Source: Ceratodon purpureus
Lineage: Eukaryota > Streptophyta > Bryopsida > Pseudoditrichales > Ditrichaceae
Length of the DNA: 64,000 nt
Assembly (NCBI GenBank): GCA_014871385.1
Contig: CM026428.1
Coordinates: 9,902,772 to 9,966,771 of the forward strand
Reading direction: 5' to 3'
A program made the position numbers and the translations under genes. Under the pieces are notes generated by a model. It saw only the letters and a list, made by a program, of their open reading frames with translations. It was not told where the DNA came from and did not search any database. Positions 1 through 12,339 of the stretch are shown piece after piece. Each line of letters begins with the position of its first letter. Positions within the stretch are counted from its first letter, which is position 1.

Positions 1-3000
1 TGCCATCCGGGTGGATGTACTGGGGCTGTACATGTTGGACTGGGTCACTAGGGGAGGTCATTTCATGTGCTGTGTGATCTGAGTAGAGTTAATGCCCCTA
101 GATTACTGGGGTACCGCCTTTTCATTGTTCATGCGGGACAGATTCAGTCTCAAGTAAAAACTTATTACCTAGATTTCTTGCCTTAAGAGGAGAGAGTCCT
201 TTCCTTGTAATTTTGGGTCTGGGCAGCACTCAGTTACTGTTCATCATGCACTAGTATGGCAGCCACGTGGGTTATCCATAGCATGCTCAGTGGTTATGGT
301 GGGCTTTATTCACGTAGGTTATTATGGCCGAAGTTGATCATAATTTTATATATGGTTGTATGTATTTTTCATTTTTTAAACTTTGAGGAAGAAATGGGTG
401 CAAGGATAGTAAAGTAGACTAAATAATTGATTAAATCACAATTGGTCTCAGGTTGAAAGTATGTCTATCAAAATTTTAGTCATGTGCTAAGTGAGGGTTT
501 TAAATCTAGGGTTGTAAAATTGCATAATAAACTATAATGTGAAGCTTTTTAGATGGTGACTGTAAAGTCCAAGGCTAAAATCCAAGATGCATGATCTATA
601 TATTTTGAAATTAAAAAAATGAAAGAAAAAAAAATAAATCATTAAAATAATAGATGAAGTTGTAAGAATTACTCAATACGATGTAGAAACGGTTTTAGCA
701 TAATTCATAAATTCATGGCTTATTACATAAAATTGGTAAATTTTTGACATATAAAACCCATATATCAATGATTATCAAAAAACTTAATCATTAGAACATG
801 ACTCATTCATTATAGCTTGAAAATCTTGATCCCTTGTACAATTTTTAATTTTAAAAATTTGATTGTCTACTAAGTGAGAATTTAAAAATCATTCATTTCT
901 TTCAAGATAGTTCCTTGACTGCACACCAAAATTTACAATAATAATTAATATGTAAGTTCTTTGAAAACCAAGTGACATTGATTCAAGCATAAAACTAAAG
1001 ATATTAATATTTTTTGTGATTTGATTGGTGAAAATTAAGGAATATTTTAAATCTTAGACTTTAATGTGAAGTAGTACTAAAATTTGATATTTATTAATAC
1101 GTGGCTATTAAATTCAATACACAGTTTTACATCGATGAATGATTTTAGAATTAAAAAATAATCCATTCTAAATTTTTTAAGTTAAAGCAAAATTTATTAA
1201 AAAAAAAAAAAAAAAAAAAATTGCTACAAAACTATATGTAATAAGTTAGGCATTGATCTCTTATCCACCACAAAGAATTGACGTCTATAGTACTTGTGCA
1301 AATCTATTTAATAGAAAAAATTGGTACATTTTTTTGTATTCATGGTTTCATCATTTAGTACAATAATTTTGAATTTATAAAAATAAAATATAAAAATGAT
1401 TTGATTAAAGCTCATTTTTTATTTTAATATTTCCATACACTAAAAAAACACATATCAAATTGTACACTATCTATAATATACGTAGTGTCTTGATGTAATT
1501 AAGCATTGACTATCTTCATATTAAATATCATATATAATTTTTAGTATAAAGAAACTAAAAATATATAGTTTTTATTTTATTTTTTAAATTATATTATTAT
1601 GAATAATCATATATTAAGAATGTTTTAAAAACATGCATTGTTTGAAAATGTACACATATAAATTAAATGCAGCGATTTTGGTGGAATAAGCAAATTTTCA
1701 TATTAGAAAACATGACATAGACATGAAATTGACTTCTTGTCTTGGTATTTAAAAATAGAGTTTAACCCAATTAATTCAATTAGAGTTGTTAACAATAATT
1801 ATAAATTAATCAAGTATAAATTAAAAATGGAAACATGAACATATAGTAGTTTTTATTTAGAATAATTTGTATCTGGTTTAGAATTATCTGTAGTGGTTTG
1901 TGATACGAAATCCTTTCATTGTTTACATATCTTTAAAAGGTTTCAAAAAATTAGCTAAAATAACAATAATATGATTTTACATAAGATATCCATATCTTTA
2001 TTTTTTAATTATTTTTGTCATGCCTTATTTTTTATTGTGTTTTATAATGTAATAAATTTATGGATTAATAGAAATTTTAAATGAAAGTGTTTAAATTCAT
2101 CATGTCTAGATTTGAGATTTACAACTTCAACATTGTTATCAAGCTGAATATTATCATGAATTTTTCTTTTTTAAAACTTAAATAAATAGAATAGAAATAG
2201 AATGTAGAGTAGAAAAAAGACCATTATAGATGACATTTTCATGTTAATTTAAATCCTTTAATCAACTTCTAGGATTTCAAGATTTCTAGCTCTTATGGTT
2301 TCAAATCACATACTTGACAAATTTATAATTACTTTAATACGAGCCTAATAATTTCTAAATCAAAACCAAAATCTTCATTTATGTGATGATATTTATAACA
2401 TCCACCAAAATAAAAAGCTAAGTTGAAGATACTATAATTTAATTTTTGCAAAAAACAATAATAATAAGTAAAAATTAAGAAGATTGATTTTTATTCTTGA
2501 TAGGTGCTAAATTGGATCATTCTATCCAATTGTCATCGCAAGCCAATACCAAAAAAAAAAACTTTGTGCAGAAGTTAATTTATGTGTTTTTTAAAACACG
2601 TAATTTTTTTTTACGAAATGAAGGGTTGCTTCTGTGTTCATAATTTCTACATGTTCTTTTTGTTACAATAGGGGTGTTCACAGTGAGAAACGAGGCCACT
2701 TGAAAATGTCACTAGAAACAAATCTTGTATCCAATAGAATTCAAGGATGCCACTTAATACTCTAAGCTACGGTATTCTTTTGGCTCCTTTGGATTACGAC
2801 CCATTTGATTATTTACTTTGTTAAAAGTGACATGGACAAATATGAATGGAGTCTACTCCACGAAGCTTGTCCATAGAACCCGTCACTTTGCCCAAAAAAG
2901 TGCTCACTAGAAACTCATCGAGGAGGCCTTGACCCTCCTCGATGCATTTACAGTAGTGATTGTTAGTTCATTAACTACAAACAAGCTCCATCTGACAGCT

Positions 3001-5492
3001 ATATTCAAGTCGGTGTTCTTGTGGCTCCAAGGCAAGCTCTGAACACCCCTAGTACATGTTAACACTATGGACTGTTTTGAATCCATTTTTGAATTCCTTT
3101 TGAAAGTGTTAGAAATCTTATAAGTTAATAAAGGCACCAAACATTTTATATTTTGTAAGATACAAATTTGTAGTAAAACTAATATGGTCAATGCAAAACA
3201 AGATTAGTGTATTCTATAAAAGATTTAGATATTTTAGAGATACATGTTTTTACAAATTGTGCATTCCAACTTACGTTCATAATTTTTTCTTAAATTAAAA
3301 TATCAAATAAATCAAATGTGAATAAAAAGTTGTCAACCATTTTAATTTTCTTAAAACATAAACAATTTCAAGGCCATAACTTCTTAGTCCATGCAAAATA
3401 CCTTTAATCGAATAGTTGTATATAGTATATAGTTTTATACTACATAGACATCAATATTCGCCGGCCTATTTGGCATTGCAAATCATTAACAACTTCTACA
3501 CCAATACATATTCTTTCTATTACCAACCATAAATCTATATAATAAAAAAATAAAATTACACATTTATTAGTTAAGTTATTTGTGCAAATAATCTATGTAG
3601 TAAAAACAATTATACATCCACTCTACTAAAGCATTTTTTCACTAATAAAGCAAAATTATCTTTCAAAAAGTTTACATTGTAATAGGATTATTTTTATTTA
3701 AAGGAAATTTAAAAATAATTTACAATTAAAAAAAAATGAATGCAAATTAAAATGTACATATCATGAAAATATACACAAAAATATATTAAATTATCACAAT
3801 GTATCAAAGTGATTTTGCATTACCTATATTTGTTTTAAATTCAAATTTTTTATTTTTTAAAATTCAAAACTCAAAATTGTATTTAAATTTTTAAGATTTT
3901 CAAAAAGAAATTATGAATGTAGTATGTGAAGGAATACCTAATTATATATAATGTTGATTTTGTCAAGTGATAAATTATAAATAGTTAAAAAATTCGAATA
4001 CTACAGAAACAACGTTTTAAGCGGTAATAAAGGTTACATGTTTTGGAAAAACACATAAATTATGTTTCATGATAGGTTTCTTGTGGAATTCTCACTTGAA
4101 AATAGATGATAGCATGAATTTTTTTATGAATTATATCAATTACATAGATTGATAATGACTTATATAAATGATTATCCTTTTGCATTCTAGGCCCCGATGA
4201 TTTGTCGCCATGGATGAGCTATCACATAATTTTTTATCAAATAATTATTATTTGATAAAAAAAAGATCTATTTAGCATTTAATATATTCAAACATTGTCA
4301 TATATATTTTAAATTAAAATATAATTAATTCAAATAATATGGTAATAATTAAATTTAATTAAAATTAAACAACATTTTATTTTATTAATACTATTCAATA
4401 GTAGCAAAGTCATTTTTTAAAGTTTAGTTTTGGATTGTTGCATTCCAAAATGCTTTAGTAAAAAAAAAGAATGTATATCACTTTTTATAAAATAGTCCTT
4501 TTAGGCTTGCCTTTAGAATTCAACATTTGAATGAACAAGCAAAAAAAAATTGAATATAGAAATATGATTTTTTACCAGAATGTTCATAAATAAATAAATT
4601 AATAAAAATCAAATTTAACTTTGAAATCATGTATGTGTGTACATATATTGGTGAAGTTAGAAAGCATAAATAATATACAAAAAGGCGTTGCTTAAAACAC
4701 CCAGAAAATGCCTATTCTAGTGCAAGAACCAAATATTAAAGCAATTTATTTTCATTTATAATAGGAAGATCTTGTTATAGACTACTTAAGATTGTTTGAG
4801 ATTTTCTTTGGTAATTTTGATAACGCAATTCATACGATTGTAGGATTTTAAGTGAAAAAGAACAATTTCCTTAGAGCCCTACTATAAAAAGTCATGCTGG
4901 TTCAACTTCTTTTTGAGTGAATCATTTCAATTCTTTCTTGAATAAAATATTTGCACCATGTAAAGTTGTAGTTTATCTTTGTGATAATTTATCAGAATAT
5001 TTGTTATTTGTTTATAAAATTTTAGATGTATGGATACATACGCCATTTTTGAGCAAAGCTTGCAATAGAAAGAGATTCTTAATTATTCCATATACATTTA
5101 AATTTTGTTTCTCTTCAATCTTTTACAAGGTCCTAATCTAAATGTTTTGAAGTATAATGGCCCAAACTATTCAAAAAGTTCAAAAAATATTTTGGATATT
5201 ATAAAATTTTCAATAAATATATAATCCAAACAAAAAAGTATGTTTCTATGGAGTTCTTATAAAATGCCTACCTACAAAACACTTTAAACTAATAGGGTTA
5301 GATATACCTTCATACCAACTCAATAAAAATTGCTAAATCCATTCTAAACTGAAAAAATGTTTAAGGTTTAAATTAAGATGTGATAGAAAAATTGAATTTT
5401 TTATTTTTCAAAATGTAAAATTAAAACCTATAATCTTATATTGTTTTGGACGTACTTTCCATGGTACTGTGGTAATTCTATTATAACATAAA
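1..5492. other. AT-rich intergenic DNA, no gene seen
   Basis: No reading frame longer than about 95 codons and no recognisable domain on either strand. The first 350 bases are noticeably more GC-rich than the rest and may be the flank of a gene lying to the left, but I could not read a protein from them. A run of about 20 A lies near 1199-1220 with no convincing target duplication. The remainder is AT-rich sequence, probably decayed transposon DNA. Confidence 0.6.
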
Positions 5493-5589
5493 TTATATGC
5501 AAGCTATGACTATTTTTAAATGAAAAAATATTTTAATAGATTGGATGTATTTTATTTTTTTGAATTGTATGAATTCATAATGACTTCTA

Positions 5590-5680
5590 AAAACTATTGT
5601 GCATGGGCTCCTATGGAGCCAATGATTTGGGATGGCCAATGAGCTACTACATAATCTAGTTTCTATGAATAAAACTGTCA
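5590..5680 (-). pseudogene. Short relic related to the F-box/kelch-like fragment at 27.4-27.9 kb
   Basis: The stretch around 5620-5668 matches the 5' part of the pseudogene at 27,408-27,902 in the same (minus) orientation. Both hold the core words CCAATGATTTG and TAATCTAGTTTC (plus-strand reading) at the same spacing, with roughly 70% identity by eye between them. The peptide read on the minus strand (FIETRL...NHW) parallels VETRL...NHW in the other copy. It is far too short to be a gene. It is either a gene-family shard or part of a dispersed repeat that carries such a shard. Confidence 0.35.
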
Positions 5681-5785
5681 AATATTGTTTCCATATTTTA
5701 GTGCCTTGAATTTTACCGGTACTGACTGAGATTGGTGGCAATGATTTCGTTCATAGTATTTATTTCATCCTTATTTCTCGTGGAC

Positions 5786-6654
5786 TTAACCCCTAAAGTT
5801 CTGAGGGTATTTTTCATCAAAACTGCCTCAAAACAGCCCCTCTTCAAAGCAAGGTGGATTTTGCAAAGTTGGGATTTTAATTAGTACATCTAACCGTAAG
5901 ATCTTGTAGTTAACTTCTATGTCTACATGTCCACCAAATCTTACACACTCATTCCTCACCAATTGCAAGATCGTAATGTTCAAAGTTGAAAAACAAGTTT
6001 TTTTTCCCTGCGCAAAAAGGGATCAACAGAGTTTTGAAGGCCCAAAAAACCATTTTTTTGCATTATGGATTTTGGGGGTTTTGATGCACGTCAAAGAAGA
6101 CTAAGTTAGCTAATTTTTTTAAGAAAATTTTATTCAAAAAATTTGTGGAAGGTTGCCAAAAAAATCATTTTCTGCTAGGGGGTATACTGAAATTCACAAA
6201 CAAAGACCGTTTTTGGACAATAAAATTAGCATATGAAAAAATTTTGGATTGAAAATCTGAACGATGGGAACATGCTTTACTGCTTTCTCTATACATAGAA
6301 ATTTTTATTTTTGAAAAATATCAAAATCTCAATTTTTGGTGGAATTTCAAAGTTTCGTCTTTGGGCAGATTTTGGCAGATTTGGGCAATTTTGGGCAGTT
6401 TTGGGCAGAATTTGCTGCATTCACAGTGGCTTAGAAAATTTCAGCAGCTGCCCAACGAGCAGCGTTTGACACTTAAACCTCCATAACTTTTGATCCCGAT
6501 GTCGGAATTGAAAAATTAAAATACCGTCACGAAGATCTCCGAATGGCCCACCTTCAATAAAATTTTCAGAAAATCCGGATATAAATTGCATTCATAGGTA
6601 CATGCCCAAATTCCAAAAAAGCCCAAATGTGGATGATTGTCCTTTAGGGGTTAA
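5786..6654. mobile_element. TTAA-flanked DNA transposon, copy A (869 bp)
   Basis: Begins TTAACCCCTAAAG and ends CTTTAGGGGTTAA, giving 13-bp perfect terminal inverted repeats if the TTAA target duplication is included. The inside matches, in reverse orientation, the element at 55,852-56,719 almost end to end, and more weakly, in the same orientation, the one at 29,967-30,830. It holds a short array of a 10-bp unit (TTTTGGGCAG-like) at about 6360-6412. No transposase frame is visible, so it is non-autonomous. TTAA target sites plus CCC-starting ends are known for piggyBac, and TTAA targets also for Kolobok; the superfamily here is not settled. Confidence 0.75.
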
Positions 6655-8282
6655 ACACAATGGTGGAACAAACATACACTTTATTCACACTCGTTTCGTT
6701 CAAATAGCTGATTTTCTCCTATACTCAACTTCACCTCAAACCATTTTGATAAACAAAATTAATACTGTTGAAAATGAGTCAAGAAAGATGTTTCAAAAAT
6801 CCCTAAATTGTGATGTTTGAAGTGAAAAACCATGAACGTCTAAGTTTAAATCAACAATGAATATGTCCTTCCTCAATTGGAAAATCATGTATATAATTTT
6901 TAGCAATGGTAACAAACCAAATTAGGAAAAATAAAATAAAAAATGATTACATTGATTTTGCAATGTTTGCTTCCATCTTGTCCAATGGAAGTCATCCATC
7001 TACACCATCTGAAATACTAGAATTCCATTGCAATAATGCTCTTTCTGGTACTATATTATCATGACTGTATGTACACTCTAGTGTCGTACACCCATGTACC
7101 AAGTTCTGCATTCTCAATGGAGCACAGCTTGTACAATATCGAACATGTCAAGTAATAATTTCAAGATCTTACAGCCTGCTAAGTTAGACTAGGTGTTGCT
7201 CTAATGATGCGGTTTGTGTTACAAAGATCGTCCTTTGCGGAACTGGGTAACTAACTCGGCACACGCTGTAGTGCACAGTGCATACATATGATAGCCAATG
7301 CCAACGGGAAATCTACCACATATTGGGCCCACATGAGACTTTCCAAATGACACCGTAGATTGTGGGCAAGATCAGTTCTATGATTTATTTTCACTATTTC
7401 AAAAGCAACGGTGAGTACAAATGTAATAACTCAGTAGTGGGTGGACACTTTTGCTCTACAAGAAATACCATTTCATAAAGCGGATGAGTAATATACTGTC
7501 ATTGTGTAACAAACATTTAAATAGTTGCAGAGTTCCAGCCTCAGGTTTACTCTTGAAAGCAATACTATTGCTGGTTTCATCAAGTCAAGAAATAATGACT
7601 CTTATTTCATGCTTTCTGATTATGTAGGCCCTCTTTATGTTTGAAACGGAGACCAAAAGCAAAGCTTTCAATAGCTTTTTGAAGGCCCTTCACTTAAGAT
7701 CAAAGGGTGGGTTTTGATAGTTACGACTTCTTTGAATAGTATGAATTAAGGATAGCCTCAAAATGCAGAAAATCATTATTTTGTAAGAATAGAAATGTCA
7801 ATCTAAAAACCTATAAAAGAGTTATGAAAAGAGATTTCGATACACAAATTAAAAATCAACCAACAATAACAACTAAATCATGCCCATCTTAAATGCGTAA
7901 AAATAATTAATTTGAAGGTGCTCTTTAGAAGATATGGAAGTTAATATATTATATATTGTACAAAATATGTGTTTAGAATGTAGGCTTCTTCCAAAGTGAA
8001 CCATTTGAGTTATTGTAAAGGCATGCAGTCTTTTGTCCTCCACCCTTCTACCCAATTCTTCTCCCTCCCTCCAAATTTGTATGAATAAAAATTTCAATCT
8101 ATCCAATATTCTATTATGGGTCTACAGTGAGATAGTGCCGATTTGGTCCTTTCCAAAATACAGGTAAAAAACTCAGGTTTTAAGGGACTTTACAAATAAT
8201 TCTATTGTTTGAAGAATTATTCATGGATTTGGATTAAATTTTGTGCATAAATTTTAATACTCAATTTGAAAATAATATACTA
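6655..8282. other. Intergenic DNA, no gene seen
   Basis: Moderately AT-rich. The part at about 6960-7500 is somewhat richer in GC than its surroundings but gives no reading frame that I can support on either strand. No repeats or inverted ends were found. Confidence 0.5.
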
Positions 8283-8384
8283 CTCCCTCTGTCCCATAGT
8301 GACTTTCTTATAGGTTCTCTCAAATCTACCTGTGGATGTAGATTTGAGAGAAACTATGAGAAAGTCATTATGGGACAAAGGGAG
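8283..8384. mobile_element. Stowaway-like MITE (102 bp, Tc1/mariner type)
   Basis: Starts CTCCCTCTGTCCCATA and ends TATGGGACAAAGGGAG, flanked on both sides by TA. The two halves are nearly complementary along their whole length (arms continue through CTTTCTTATAGGTTCTCTC and its counterpart), so the element folds into one long hairpin. The CTCCCTCYGTCCCA terminus and the TA target duplication are the hallmarks of the plant Stowaway family, which is moved by mariner-like transposases. It is short for the family (usually 100-300 bp) but looks complete. Confidence 0.85.
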
Positions 8385-8590
8385 TATAATTTTTTCATTT
8401 TTTAAGTTGAAATTTTTTTATTGTAAGTATTTTCTTTTATGTGTTAACCTTAAGTGACCATTTTTTGTCTAAAGGACAATTTAAAATTTTAGAAGAACAT
8501 TTAGATGCTAATTTTGGGTGTCATTTTTAAAATTCTTTTTGAAGGTAAGAAATTGCAAGAACCTTGTTGTAGTATACTTTTTTCTCGACT

Positions 8591-8940
8591 CACTACAAGA
8601 AACTGCTCTTTTTGTAACTAGCATTTATGACTAGTCATATTTTCTAATTTTGTCATTATATTTTCTAAAATTGAAAAATATGACTACAATGGAATTTTAC
8701 AATGTGACGCGCGGCGGCGCGGTGTGACAAGGCAGAGTCATTACCAACGAGTTCCTTGAACATCTAGTCATAAAGATAACTACCGTCCCTAACATATACA
8801 GAGGCAAAGCCGAAGTGCTAGACCTATCTGGGCAACAAAGGAAAAAATCCAAGGTGACATGTGACTCATTGTAGTCATATTTGGCTGTCGTGGAATGTCG
8901 CTTCAACAGACAGTTTTGGCCTATTGGAGAATATGACTGC
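8591..8940 (+). mobile_element. CACTA-like (En/Spm) terminus with subterminal repeats
   Basis: The sequence CACTACAAGAAAC at 8591 is the classic end of plant CACTA transposons. Behind it the word TATGACTA or its complement TAGTCATA occurs several times (about 8628-8690, 8872, 8929), as in the subterminal repeat zones of this superfamily. A matching outer end (TTTCTTGTAGTG) was not found downstream, so this is one end of a broken or rearranged copy. The part from 8700 to 8930 is unusually GC-rich for the region and has no frame I can name. It runs straight into the 60-bp tandem repeat. Confidence 0.4.
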
Positions 8941-9298
8941 TTGGAGTCGCCCGTCATCCTCAATCAGATTTTCGAAGTTATAAAATATCCAATATGCCGC
9001 TTGGAGTCGCCAATCATCATCAATCAGATTTTCCAAGTCATAAAATATCCAATATACTGCTCGAAGTCGCCAATCATCTTCAATCAGATTTCCTAGTCAT
9101 AAAATATCCAATATGCTACTTCGAGTTGCCAGTCATCCTCAATCAAATTTTTTCTGGTAAAAAAATATTCAATATGCTACTCGAAGTCGCCAGTCATCCT
9201 CAATCAGATTTTCCTGGTCATAAAATATCCAATATGCTGCTCGGAGTCGCCAGTCATCCTCAATCAGAATTTCACACTAATAAAATACCCAATATGGG
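8941..9298 (+). repeat. Minisatellite, six copies of a 60-bp unit
   Basis: Six consecutive copies of a unit of the form TCGNAGTCGCCAGTCATCCT followed by CAATCAGATTTTCC and TAAAATATCCAATATGC, each 59-60 bp with 10-20% differences between copies. Because 60 bp equals 20 codons, the array can be read through as a 20-residue peptide repeat in more than one frame. I take that as a by-product of the period, not as a gene, since neither frame has a credible start or continues into unique coding sequence. Confidence 0.85.
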
Positions 9299-9852
9299 TA
9301 TAAGCATACTACGATGGTATACTTTGTATGTCCCAAAGTCCTTAACAGTTGATTTTTAGCCCTTCAAGTTTAAACCGTTAACCACAAAATTCTTTTAAAT
9401 CAATATGGGACTCAATGTTCAATAAAAAATAATAAAACACTTTCAATTGCTAAATTTTTTTATGAACAAAGACATATTTTAAGTTTAGATGACTTTTGAA
9501 GAAGTACCAGAAATATGTCAGAGTCCTTAAATATGAATAAAGGACTTTTCTCTTGCATTCTATGATACATCCACTCATGAGACTATCTTTTTAGAGTGAA
9601 CAAGACTTTAAAGAATTATTTTCCATTCTTGTTTCAATGTGCGTTTAAGTATTTTGACAATCTTTGACGATTAATTGGATATTTTTTCAAAAGTCCACCA
9701 TTTATTGAAATTTTGAAATTTTGAAATTTTCAAGTTTTCTTTTTCATCAAGCTCTTAGATAACAACATTACAGATGGGTCGTGATTCAATTTTTGCAAAG
9801 GAGATTTATTCCAGTACTTGCAATGAGCAGTGATGATGTCAGAGGTACTTAC

Positions 9853-9952
9853 TTCAGCAGCCACGTTGTGTCCCGCCAATTTTCAATTGCCAACTCATAG
9901 CGCCACTTGAATGTGCACTTAGTAGTTGGCGTCTTCATCATGGATCTTAACT
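9853..9952 (-). pseudogene. Exon-like shard on the minus strand, unrecognised
   Basis: On the minus strand a 100-nt stretch is preceded by a good splice acceptor (GATGGCAG) and followed by a consensus donor (GTAAGTACC). Between them the reading frame is open and Trp/Lys/Arg-rich (FKWRYELAIENWRDTTW). The flanking frames are closed, and no adjoining exons could be read within 900 bp. It may be the only surviving exon of a decayed gene, or a captured exon. I do not recognise the protein. Confidence 0.3.
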
Positions 9953-10834
9953 CTGCCATCAGTTGCGCATCCAATGAGAGAATGAAAAGTAGTGAATCTC
10001 TCTTATTTTGTCATCCAAAAGAAGGAGTTCCCACGGACTTAGTTCTGCAGTTATTGTGCCATCCTTGCATGCCTACACCCATATTCTATAGTGACTGAAC
10101 ATTAAAAAAATCATATTCCCAAAGTGGGTTTTTGGTTTAGTAGGTCGCTTGAACGGTACCCTTCTATTACCCATAGGATATGTTACAAAAATAATTGATA
10201 TGAATTTCTTTGTAAATGGAAAATGTGTAAATAAATAAATAACATAATAAAGAATATATAAACCTTTTTAAAATACAAAATGTTCATTCGTAAAAGAGTC
10301 AAGTTTTCTCACCTTGCTAAGCAAAGTACAAAAAATGTTTTTCTCGTGCCAACCCTTGTTTGTGTATGTATGCCAAACCACAAGACCTACCTTCAAACAT
10401 AACTAAATTTATTAATGTTAGCTATAACAATATTTGTTTGTGTCACATAGGAAAGCGTATTGATTGGCACAATTCTTTCTAGCCTACGATGGCTTTTTTA
10501 ATAATACCAAGTCATATGTATAAAACACCCCTTCAAACAAGTCCATCACGTTTCAAAACTGGATCAAAATTTTCAAAACTCAAACCTTAAAAACGAAAGG
10601 CTCTTTTCAATCAAGAACTTGTTCTCCTAATAGTCTAGTTTTAAGATTCTCTTATTGAAAGCAAGAAATGATCATTTTTTGTAAAACATAGTCAAAAAGG
10701 TTTTGAGGTTTCCATACTATCAATTGTAAATGTAGCACATTCATTTTTCAGTCACTTTGAAATAGAAAGGATAAGTTATATCAACTATCACAAGAAGAAC
10801 AGCCCAAACCTTATGCAAAGTTAGGTCGGTGCAA
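9953..10834. other. Intergenic DNA
   Basis: No gene, repeat or RNA feature recognised. The part next to 10,834 is probably the 3' untranslated and downstream region of the small minus-strand gene that ends at 10,835. Confidence 0.4.
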
Positions 10835-12240
10835 TCATAAGTCAGGTTCTTCTGAACTTCCAGCAAATTCAGCATTCCATGTGTAGGGCCAGGCTAACTT
10901 CGTAGGAGGAAGCCTAGAAAGACTCTCCTGCTTATCAAGATACTCATTTAGTATGGTGTTCTTTGAAAAGAGTGACTTTTCTGTAGGATCGGGCATAATT
11001 TGTACTCTTGAAACTATGTCATATTCTATCCCATCGCCTATGGCAAGTAGCCAGCATCCCAAAGAACCATGATTTCAGATGACGTTCTGATAGGTTTGGA
11101 AGCATGTTTCACCACTTAAGTACAAAAAATTCTGTTTTACAAAGTCAGAGGATTTGATCCACACAGTAAACTACGTGAAAATTCAATCTTATTAAAAGGA
11201 ACGCATTCATCAAAAATTGGAAGATTTTTCGGCTTTCCCACTCCATTTCAACGCAAGAATGCCATATGGGAAGGTCAGCCTACAGAGACAAAAGTCATTC
11301 CACACAGGCAAAACAACATGAAAGTACAACATAGCAAATTGACAAACACAAGATGCTCCAACCTGTGCAGAAAATACTCCTTCCCTTACGACCCCACTCC
11401 TCCCCTTTCCAGATACACACCCCATCAGTACACCCCCACCCCATCGCAAAAAACCGCACCCCCATTTACACACCCCCATCCCACATCATGATATTTCCCG
11501 ATTTTTAGACCACCCCCCCTCCCATCAATCATCCACCACTCCCTTAACCCCCCGTCCACAGCCCTGCCCCCACATGTCCCCCCCTAACCCTTGACTAAGC
11601 CAAGATACTCCCCTCCACCATGACCTCATTCCCCAACCTTCTTGGCTCACATATCCACACCAAAACAACATAAAAAAACCAAAAAAAAAAAACAGCACAA
11701 AACACAAAACAGCACAGAACACAAAAATCCCCCTCCCCAACACCAAACTCCTAATCCCATCACTCCTCCAAACCCCACCATTTCTAGATCCCCCTTCCGA
11801 AAATATTCGAATTATGTAGATATCTTAGTGTGACGCTTTTAGGTGCCATTCTCCCACGTCGAGGAGAAAAGACCCGCCAGCTCAGGGAGGGGCAGCCAGC
11901 TCAGCGGAAGGGGAGGCGCCAGGTAGGATGTTGGAGGGGTGAGGGTGCCGACGTGGACGGGGCGACGGGGGCCGGGGACGGGGGCGCAAGTTTGATTTTG
12001 TATGGGGAGACGGACTGGGCTGGGCCTGTTGCAGAGGCGCTGCAGTAAAGCGGCAGCAAACCCTCATGGCGTGCTGCTGCGGGGCCTGACCGACGACGAA
12101 GACGACGAGTGACGGCGAGTGTGGTGATGGCGGTGGCGAGAGGAGGAGGAGAGCACGCACCACGCACTTACACTTACACATAACCACGCAGACCTTGACG
12201 GCGAGGCGCGGGACCTGGAGGAGGAGCGATGCGGGCATTG
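10835..12240 (-). CDS. Small minus-strand gene, unrecognised; last coding exon at about 11,062-10,835
   Basis: The reading frame at 11,062-10,835 (75 codons to TGA... read as ending SSEEPDL then TAA-type stop context) has protein-like composition with the segment PPTKLAWPYTW and no relation to any neighbour. Upstream on the same strand lies a sense G/T-rich tract (about 11,770-11,380), the same signature that precedes the proven genes of this window. Before that comes a GC-rich CpG-like block shared with the GAMYB promoter. This suggests a gene transcribed leftwards from about 12,200, divergent from GAMYB. I could not connect the upstream exons; possible acceptors lie near 11,045 (CCATAG) and 11,280 (CTGTAG). 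The product and the exact start are unknown. Confidence 0.4.
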
Positions 12241-12300
12241 ACGCACTCCACGCTCATGGCTGTGGCGCACCAGCTTCGACTCGCGCTCTCTGGCTGGGGT
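11830..12300. promoter_or_regulatory. GC-rich bidirectional promoter region
   Basis: A block of about 450 bp that is far richer in G+C and CpG than anything around it. It lies between two oppositely directed G/T-rich leaders: the minus-strand one at 11,770-11,380 and the plus-strand one from about 12,340. Long open frames in it (Pro/Ser/Arg-rich on the minus strand) are explained by the base composition. It most likely holds the start sites of both GAMYB and the small divergent gene. No clear TATA box was seen. Confidence 0.45.
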
Positions 12301-12339
12301 TAGAGTTTCCGACGCAGCACCGAGTGTGTCTTTTTTAGT

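Noticed and set aside
8881-9359. Frames reading a 20-residue peptide repeat
   Set aside because: The frame stays open only because the tandem unit is 60 bp; two frames are open at once and there is no unique coding flank.
11882-12238. Pro/Ser/Arg-rich minus-strand frames
   Set aside because: They lie in the GC-rich promoter block and overlap each other in several frames; composition explains them, though a transit-peptide exon of the small gene cannot be fully excluded.
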